Origin: an uncultured Rhodospirillales bacterium
GTDB taxonomy: Bacteria; Pseudomonadota; Alphaproteobacteria; Acetobacterales; Acetobacteraceae
Direction of reading: 5' to 3'
Assembly: GCA_903844785.1 (NCBI GenBank)
Contig: CAIMVB010000244.1
Location: 1-11,015 of the forward strand
Length of the DNA: 11,015 nt
In this document: positions 5,441-11,015 of the stretch, piece after piece
How positions within the stretch are numbered: the first letter of the stretch is position 1
Layout of the letters: every line of letters begins with the position of its first letter
Position numbers and translations under genes: made by a program
Notes under the pieces: generated by a model
What the model saw: the letters and a program-made list of their open reading frames with translations, nothing else
Database searches by the model: none
What the model was told of the DNA's origin: nothing

Positions 5441-6889
5441 TCAGCGCGGCAGGGTGCTTGCCCCCATCAAAAACTCATCCACCGCACGCGCGCATTGGCG
5501 GCCTTCGCGAATGGCCCAAACCACCAGCGATTGCCCGCGCCGCATGTCGCCCGCGGCGAAGACCTTGGGGACAGATGTCTGATAGGCTTCCGTATCGGCA
5601 CGCACATTGCCGCGCGCATCCAGCGCCACGCCGGAAGTTTCCAATAACCCAGCCTTGCGCGGACCAAGGAAGCCCATCGCCAGCAGCACCAAGTCAGCCT
5701 TCATCTGGAATTCGCTGCCCGCAACTTCGCGCATTTGCATACGCCCGGCTTCATGCACCCATTCCACGCGCACACAATCAAGCGCCGTCACGCGGCCATT
5801 CTCACCAACCGCGCGCTTGGTCAGCACCGCCCAATCACGTTCGCAGCCTTCATAATGTGCCGGCGCGGTGCGAAGCTTATGCGGCCAATTCGGCCAGGTC
5901 AGGCCCTTGTTTTCATGCTCTGGAGGCTTTGGCATAATTTCAATCTGCGTGATGGAAGCCGCACCCTGGCGCGCCGAGGTGCCGATGCAATCCGCCCCCG
6001 TATCACCGCCACCAATCACCACCACATGCTTGCCGGTGGCCGAGATGGTGCCGCGCGGCGCGGCGCGATCTTCACTATCACCCGCCACGCGCTTGTTCTG
6101 CTGCGTCAGGTAATCCATCGCCGGGTAGATGCCGGAAAGATTACGCCCATCCACTTCCAATTCGCGCGGCCATTCGGCACCGCCCGTGAGCACCACCGCA
6201 TCATAACCCGCCAGCAGCACATCGAAGGGCAGCGTGCTGCCCACTTCCGTGCCGGTGCGGAATTCAACGCCTTCGGCCGCCATCTGATCCACGCGGCGGT
6301 CAATCAGGTGCTTTTCCATTTTGAAGTCAGGAATACCGTAACGCAGCAAACCACCGATGCGGTCATGCTTTTCAAACAGCGTCACCGCATGGCCAGCGCG
6401 CGCCAATTGCTGCGCCGCCGCCATCCCTGCCGGGCCGCTGCCCACCACAGCCACGCGCTTGCCGGTTTTACGCGCGGGGAGTTGCGGCTTGATCCAGCCT
6501 TCTTCCCATCCGCGATCTACAATCGCGCATTCGATGGATTTGATGGTAACCGGCGTTTCCGTGATGTTCAGCGTGCAGCTTGCCTCGCATGGCGCGGGGC
6601 AGATGCGGCCGGTGAATTCCGGGAAGTTGTTGGTGGAATGCAGCGTCTCAAGCGCCGCCTGCCACTGATCCCGATAAACGAGATCATTCCAATCCGGGAT
6701 CATGTTATTCACCGGGCAGCCATTATGGCAGTACGGAATGCCGCAATTCATGCAGCGCGCCGCCTGCTTCGAAAGCTCCGCTTCCGGCAGAGGCGTCACA
6801 TATTCCTTGTAATTCTTCAGCCGATCTTCCGGCTTGATATAGCCGCGATCGGTCCGTTCAAATTCAAGAAAGCCAGTTGCCTTACCCAT
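5441..6889 (-). CDS. gltD: Glutamate synthase [NADPH] small (beta) subunit
   Basis: A 482-residue beta subunit of glutamate synthase, the usual length. It takes electrons from NADPH through FAD and passes them by iron-sulfur clusters to GltB in the cytoplasm. The N-terminal Cys-rich domain has C46-x2-C49-x4-C54-x3-C58 and C97-x3-C101-x3-C105, the ligands for two [4Fe-4S] clusters. The FAD-binding Rossmann motif is [19 protein letters not shown] from about 148, the NADPH-binding motif is [11 protein letters not shown] (290-300), and the C-terminal FAD contact is [20 protein letters not shown] (444-463). The ATG at 6887-6889 has a good ribosome-binding site and lies 20 bp after the gltB stop, so the two are almost surely cotranscribed. 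The frame is intact. The second IS ends only 28 bp past the stop codon. Related FAD/NADPH pyridine-dehydrogenase subunits are alternatives in general, but the adjacent gltB settles it. Confidence 0.97.
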   Translation of the reverse strand: MGKATGFLEFERTDRGYIKPEDRLKNYKEYVTPLPEAELSKQAARCMNCGIPYCHNGCPVNNMIPDWNDLVYRDQWQAALETLHSTNNFPEFTGRICPAPCEASCTLNITETPVTIKSIECAIVDRGWEEGWIKPQLPARKTGKRVAVVGSGPAGMAAAQQLARAGHAVTLFEKHDRIGGLLRYGIPDFKMEKHLIDRRVDQMAAEGVEFRTGTEVGSTLPFDVLLAGYDAVVLTGGAEWPRELEVDGRNLSGIYPAMDYLTQQNKRVAGDSEDRAAPRGTISATGKHVVVIGGGDTGADCIGTSARQGAASITQIEIMPKPPEHENKGLTWPNWPHKLRTAPAHYEGCERDWAVLTKRAVGENGRVTALDCVRVEWVHEAGRMQMREVAGSEFQMKADLVLLAMGFLGPRKAGLLETSGVALDARGNVRADTEAYQTSVPKVFAAGDMRRGQSLVVWAIREGRQCARAVDEFLMGASTLPR

Positions 6890-6896
6890 GACGCAA

Positions 6897-6904
6897 TCTC
6901 CCCT
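6897..6904 (-). promoter_or_regulatory. Ribosome-binding site of gltD
   Basis: AGGGGAGA on the minus strand, 7 nt before the gltD ATG, inside the 20-bp gap after the gltB stop. It supports the chosen start and separate initiation within the operon. Confidence 0.75.
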
Positions 6905-6909
6905 GCGGC

Positions 6910-9900
6910 TTATTCGGCCGCAACCGCGACACCACCCGCTTGCTCGGCCTTCAGGTCAAGCAAGGCGCGGCGGTAATCCCGCGGCATCACCTTCACAAAA
7001 CGCGGCAGCGCATTGTCCCAATCTTCCAGCAACGCACGCGCACGGGCGCTGCCGGTCATGAGCAAATGCCGCTCCACCAAAATGCGGAGACGCTCAGCAT
7101 CGAAGCGCAGCATATCGCCCATGCCGTTATCAAAGGCGGATGGGGCGCGCTGCTTCGGCCGGTCATCCTCGCTGGCATCGGCAGGGCCAATCGCCTCCAG
7201 ATCAACGATGCTCTTGTTGCACATGTCGCGGAAATCACCGTTGATGTCATAGACGTAAGCGATACCGCCGGACATGCCGGCGGCGAAATTCCGCCCTGTC
7301 GCCCCCAGCACCACCACCACGCCGCCTGTCATGTATTCGCAGCCATGATCACCGCAGCCTTCCGCCACAGTCACCGCGCCGGAATTACGCACGGCAAAAC
7401 GCTCACCGGCGACACCTTCGAAATACGCCTCGCCAGCAATCGCCCCATACAGAACGGTGTTGCCAACAATGATATTGGCCGCAGGATCACGCGCAAGGCC
7501 GGCAGGCGGCTTCACCGCAATGCGCCCGCCAGAAAGCCCCTTGCCGACATAGTCATTCGCATCACCGGTCAATTCCAGCGACACACCACGCGCCAGGAAA
7601 GCGCCGAAGCTACCACCTGCCGTGCCCTTGAAGGCAATGCTGATGGTATCTTCCGGCAGCCCCGCATGGCCATAACGCTTCGCCACCTCACCTGACAGCA
7701 TCGCGCCCGTGGTACGATTGAGGTTGATGATGTTGCGTTCAATCCGCACTGGCTGCTGCTTTTCCAGCGCATCCTTGCTGGCGGCAATCAGATCCATATC
7801 CAGGATATGATCCAACCCATGATCCTGGGTTTCGCCATGACGGATCGCGGCGCCTTCCACCAGCTTCGGCTGATAAAGGATGCGGGAAAGATCAACGCCC
7901 TTCGCTTTCCAATGGTCAATTGCGGGGCGCATATTCAGCCGATCCACGCGACCCACCATCTCATCCACCGTGCGGAAGCCAAGCTGAGCCATCAATTCCC
8001 GCATTTCTTCGGCAACGAAGAAGAAGTAATTGATCACGTGTTCCGGCATGCCAGTGAAGCGCGCGCGCAGAGCGGGATCTTGCGTGGCAATGCCAACGGG
8101 GCAGGTATTCAAATGGCATTTGCGCATCATGACGCAGCCGGCCGCAATCAGCGGCGCGGTAGCAAAGCCAAATTCATCGGCGCCGAGCAGCGCACCAATC
8201 ACCACATCGCGCCCAGTGCGCAAGCCGCCATCTACCTGCACGGCAATGCGTCCGCGCAGCCCATTCAGCACCAAAGTCTGTTGGGTCTCGGCCAGCCCAA
8301 TTTCCCAAGGCGAACCCGCATGGGTCAGTGATGTCAACGGCGATGCACCTGTGCCACCCTCATAGCCTGAGATCGTCACATGATCGGCCCGCGCCTTGGA
8401 AACGCCGGCGGCCACGGTGCCGACACCCACTTCAGAGACCAGCTTCACAGAAATCCGCGCGCGCTTATTCACGTTTTTCAGATCATGGATCAGCTGCGCC
8501 AGATCTTCGATCGAATAGATATCGTGATGCGGCGGCGGGGAAATCAGCCCCACGCCCGGCGTTGAATGGCGCACACGGGCGATGTTCTTATCCACCTTAT
8601 GGCCCGGAAGCTGTCCGCCTTCACCAGGCTTCGCCCCTTGCGCCATCTTGATCTGGATATCATCAGCATTGACCAGATATTCCGCCGTCACGCCAAAGCG
8701 GCCTGAGGCCACCTGCTTAATGGCGGAACGCATGGAATCGCCATTCGGCAGCGGCTTGAAGCGATCCGCTTCCTCACCACCCTCGCCGGTATTGGAACGC
8801 CCGCCGATGCGATTCATGGCAATCGCCAGCGTGGTATGCGCTTCACGGCTGATCGAACCAAAGCTCATCGCGCCCGTGGCGAAGCGCTTGACGATTTCAC
8901 TCGCCGGTTCAACCTCCTCAAGCGGGATTGCTTGATCGGCGAATTTGAATTCCATCAGCCCGCGAATGGTGAGCAAACGGCGGCTTTGGTCATTGATGGT
9001 CTTAGCGAAATCCTTGTAGCGCTCGGCCGAATTGCCACGCACCGCGTGCTGCAGGTTGGAAACGCTCTCGGACGTCCAGGCGTGATCTTCGCCACGCAAG
9101 CGCAGCGCGTAATCACCGCCCACATCCAACAAATCGCGATAGATCGGGTTGTCACCAAAGGCCGCCTGATGGCGCTGCACCGCCTCAGCGGCAATTTCGG
9201 CAATGCCGGCACCTTCAATGGTGGTGGCGGTACCGGTGAAGTATTTTTCAACGAAATTGGTGGAAAGCCCAACAGCATCGAAGATTTGCGCACCGCAATA
9301 GGATTGATAAGTGCTGATGCCCATCTTGGACATCACCTTCATCACGCCCTTGCCGACAGCCTTAATGAAGTTCTTTTGCACTTCATAAGGCTTCAGCTTC
9401 ATATCCACGCGCTGGCGGATTTGTTCCAGCGTTTCAAAGGCAAGATAGGGGTTCACCGCTTCTGCGCCATAGCCGGCCAGCACGCAGAAATGATGCACCT
9501 GCCGCGCCTCACCCGTTTCCACCACAAGCCCGGTGGAAGTCCTGAGGCCCTGGCGGATCAAATGATGATGCACCGCCGCTGTTGCCAATAATGACGGAAT
9601 CGCGATGCGCTCAGCGGATACCGCACGGTCAGACAGCACCAGGATGTTATGCCCGGCCAGCACCGCTTCAGTTGCCGCGGAACATAATTTCTCTAAAGCC
9701 GGCGCCAGCCCATCCGCGCCATCCTTCGCCGGCCAGATGGCATCCAGCGTTTGGGTGCGGAAGGCATCGCCGGCCAGCGCCTTGATGCCCCTGATCTTCG
9801 CCAAATCCTCATTGGTCAGGATCGGCTGCGCCACTTCCAACCGGTAGTGATGCCCGGCCTGACGCCCGAGCAGATTTGGCCGCGGCCCAATCATGGACAC

Positions 9901-11015
9901 CAGCGACATCACCAATTCCTCGCGGATCGGGTCAATCGGTGGATTGGTGACCTGCGCGAAATTCTGCTTGAAGTAATGGAAAAGCAGCTTGGATTTATTG
10001 GACAGCACCGCAATGGGCGTATCCGTGCCCATGGACCCAACAGGGTCATCGCCGTCGCGCCCCATGGGCTCCAGGAAGAAATTGAGATCTTCCTGCGTAT
10101 AGCCAAATGCCTGCTGATCACGCAGCAAGCCCTTGGCATCCTGCGTGCGCTCAATCGGCATTTCCGCCGGCACGCCGGGCAATTCTTCCAGCTTGAACTG
10201 CGTGTTCTTCAGCCATTCGGCATAAGGGTGTTCGCTGGCCAGCTTCTGCTTGATTTCGGCATCATCAATGATGCGCCCGGCTTCCAGGTCAATCAGCAGC
10301 ATGCGGCCTGGCTGCAGGCGCCATTTGTGGCGAATGCTTTCCTCGGGGATTGGCAGCACGCCCACTTCGGATGCCAACACCACCTTGTCGTCATTGGTGA
10401 TGATATAGCGCGCGGGGCGCAGGCCATTGCGATCCAACGTCGCGCCAATCTGGCGGCCATCGGTGAAGGCAATGGCCGCGGGGCCATCCCAGGGCTCCAT
10501 CAGCGCGGCATGATATTCGTAAAACGCGCGCCGTTCCGGATCCATTAGCGGATTGCCCGCCCAGGCTTCCGGGATCAGCATCATCATCGCATGCGAAAGC
10601 GAATAACCGCCCGCGACCAGGATTTCCAATGCATTATCAATGCAGGCGGTATCCGATTGGCCATGCGGTATCAGCGGCCACATCTTATCCAAATCCGGCC
10701 CCAACAAGGGTGAGGACATGGAACCACGCCGCGCATACATCCAATTCACATTGCCGCGCACGGTGTTGATTTCACCATTATGCGCCAGGAAGCGATAAGG
10801 ATGCGCCAGCTTCCAGGATGGGAAGGTATTGGTTGAAAAACGCTGATGCACCAAAGCCAGCGCGCTTTCCGTCAGCGGGTTGCGCAGATCATCATAGAAG
10901 CTACCAACCTGCCCCGCGAGCAACAGGCCCTTATAGACTACCGTGCGCGTGGAGAAGGACGGCATGTACAAATCAGCATCCGTCGGCAGCCCCTTGGCCG
11001 CGGCCAATTCACGGA
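6910..11015 (-). CDS. gltB: Glutamate synthase [NADPH] large (alpha) subunit, 5' end missing
   Basis: About 1367 codons of the large subunit, which makes two glutamates from glutamine and 2-oxoglutarate. Numbering from the TTG at 11005-11007: the rest of the class II glutaminase domain has [19 protein letters not shown] (54-72) and HNGEIN (76-81). A central linker domain lies around 330-590. The FMN and 2-oxoglutarate domain has [12 protein letters not shown] (from about 733), [32 protein letters not shown] and [11 protein letters not shown]958-x5-C964-x4-C969 binds the [3Fe-4S] cluster. The C-terminal GXGXG beta-helix runs about 1150-1290. The TTG is an internal Leu: the frame stays open to the edge (Arg-Glu-Leu). 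The family is usually about 1500 residues, so roughly 150 N-terminal residues, including the catalytic Cys, lie outside. It ends TAA at 6910-6912. No frameshift is seen. Confidence 0.97.
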   Translation of the reverse strand, partial: RELAAAKGLPTDADLYMPSFSTRTVVYKGLLLAGQVGSFYDDLRNPLTESALALVHQRFSTNTFPSWKLAHPYRFLAHNGEINTVRGNVNWMYARRGSMSSPLLGPDLDKMWPLIPHGQSDTACIDNALEILVAGGYSLSHAMMMLIPEAWAGNPLMDPERRAFYEYHAALMEPWDGPAAIAFTDGRQIGATLDRNGLRPARYIITNDDKVVLASEVGVLPIPEESIRHKWRLQPGRMLLIDLEAGRIIDDAEIKQKLASEHPYAEWLKNTQFKLEELPGVPAEMPIERTQDAKGLLRDQQAFGYTQEDLNFFLEPMGRDGDDPVGSMGTDTPIAVLSNKSKLLFHYFKQNFAQVTNPPIDPIREELVMSLVSMIGPRPNLLGRQAGHHYRLEVAQPILTNEDLAKIRGIKALAGDAFRTQTLDAIWPAKDGADGLAPALEKLCSAATEAVLAGHNILVLSDRAVSAERIAIPSLLATAAVHHHLIRQGLRTSTGLVVETGEARQVHHFCVLAGYGAEAVNPYLAFETLEQIRQRVDMKLKPYEVQKNFIKAVGKGVMKVMSKMGISTYQSYCGAQIFDAVGLSTNFVEKYFTGTATTIEGAGIAEIAAEAVQRHQAAFGDNPIYRDLLDVGGDYALRLRGEDHAWTSESVSNLQHAVRGNSAERYKDFAKTINDQSRRLLTIRGLMEFKFADQAIPLEEVEPASEIVKRFATGAMSFGSISREAHTTLAIAMNRIGGRSNTGEGGEEADRFKPLPNGDSMRSAIKQVASGRFGVTAEYLVNADDIQIKMAQGAKPGEGGQLPGHKVDKNIARVRHSTPGVGLISPPPHHDIYSIEDLAQLIHDLKNVNKRARISVKLVSEVGVGTVAAGVSKARADHVTISGYEGGTGASPLTSLTHAGSPWEIGLAETQQTLVLNGLRGRIAVQVDGGLRTGRDVVIGALLGADEFGFATAPLIAAGCVMMRKCHLNTCPVGIATQDPALRARFTGMPEHVINYFFFVAEEMRELMAQLGFRTVDEMVGRVDRLNMRPAIDHWKAKGVDLSRILYQPKLVEGAAIRHGETQDHGLDHILDMDLIAASKDALEKQQPVRIERNIINLNRTTGAMLSGEVAKRYGHAGLPEDTISIAFKGTAGGSFGAFLARGVSLELTGDANDYVGKGLSGGRIAVKPPAGLARDPAANIIVGNTVLYGAIAGEAYFEGVAGERFAVRNSGAVTVAEGCGDHGCEYMTGGVVVVLGATGRNFAAGMSGGIAYVYDINGDFRDMCNKSIVDLEAIGPADASEDDRPKQRAPSAFDNGMGDMLRFDAERLRILVERHLLMTGSARARALLEDWDNALPRFVKVMPRDYRRALLDLKAEQAGGVAVAAE

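Noticed and set aside
5735..6976. Long 413-codon open frame on the plus strand
   Set aside because: It lies antisense to gltD and the end of gltB. It is rich in Arg, His and Ala, as expected for the complement of a GC-rich gene, and has no domain.
11005..11007. TTG as the true start of gltB
   Set aside because: The frame stays open to the window edge and the protein lacks the N-terminal part of the glutaminase domain with its catalytic Cys. The TTG is an internal Leu codon.
1..11015. CRISPR arrays, tRNA or rRNA genes, phage genes, toxin-antitoxin or defence genes
   Set aside because: No regularly spaced repeats, no tRNA-like cloverleaf and no proteins of those families were seen on either strand.

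Overview
The window looks like the chromosome of a Gram-negative bacterium, most likely an alphaproteobacterium. I infer this from the GC-rich, bacterial-type gltB and gltD proteins and from the two IS3-family elements; the exact taxon cannot be read from the sequence. No rRNA, tRNA or CRISPR array was seen.

Layout from left to right. Positions 1-602 hold the 5' part of an IS3-family (IS407-type) insertion sequence on the minus strand. It has a complete orfA, the start of orfB cut by the window edge, an A7 frameshift site and one terminal end. Positions 603-1297 contain no gene I can support; the first part is very AT-rich. Positions 1298-3715 carry one large plus-strand gene. It encodes a predicted secreted calcium-binding protein with a choice-of-anchor-I type beta-propeller region, an EF-hand-like loop, five RTX nonapeptides and DUF4214 repeats. 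Behind it are two strong hairpins and a weak terminator-like hairpin (3739-3889). A second IS3-family element follows (about 3890-5412, plus strand), with a broken orfA, an intact orfB with a DDE triad, a classical A_AAA_AAC slippery site and a perfect 20-bp inverted repeat that covers the orfA start codon. Positions 5441-11015 are the glutamate synthase operon on the minus strand, gltB then gltD, with gltB cut at its 5' end by the right edge.

How the parts relate. GltB and GltD form the NADPH-dependent glutamate synthase that turns glutamine and 2-oxoglutarate into two glutamates. The RTX-type gene and gltBD are convergent. If the second IS is removed in thought, only about 200 bp separate them, and that interval holds the hairpins. 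A simple reading is that the IS landed in a shared convergent termination region, 28 bp past the gltD stop. No type I secretion genes are present, so the RTX-type protein would depend on an exporter encoded elsewhere.

The most notable signal is the perfect fold-back at the start of the second IS's orfA. It resembles the known way in which IS10 and IS50 silence transposase translation from read-through transcripts. I see no wholly new multi-gene system here.
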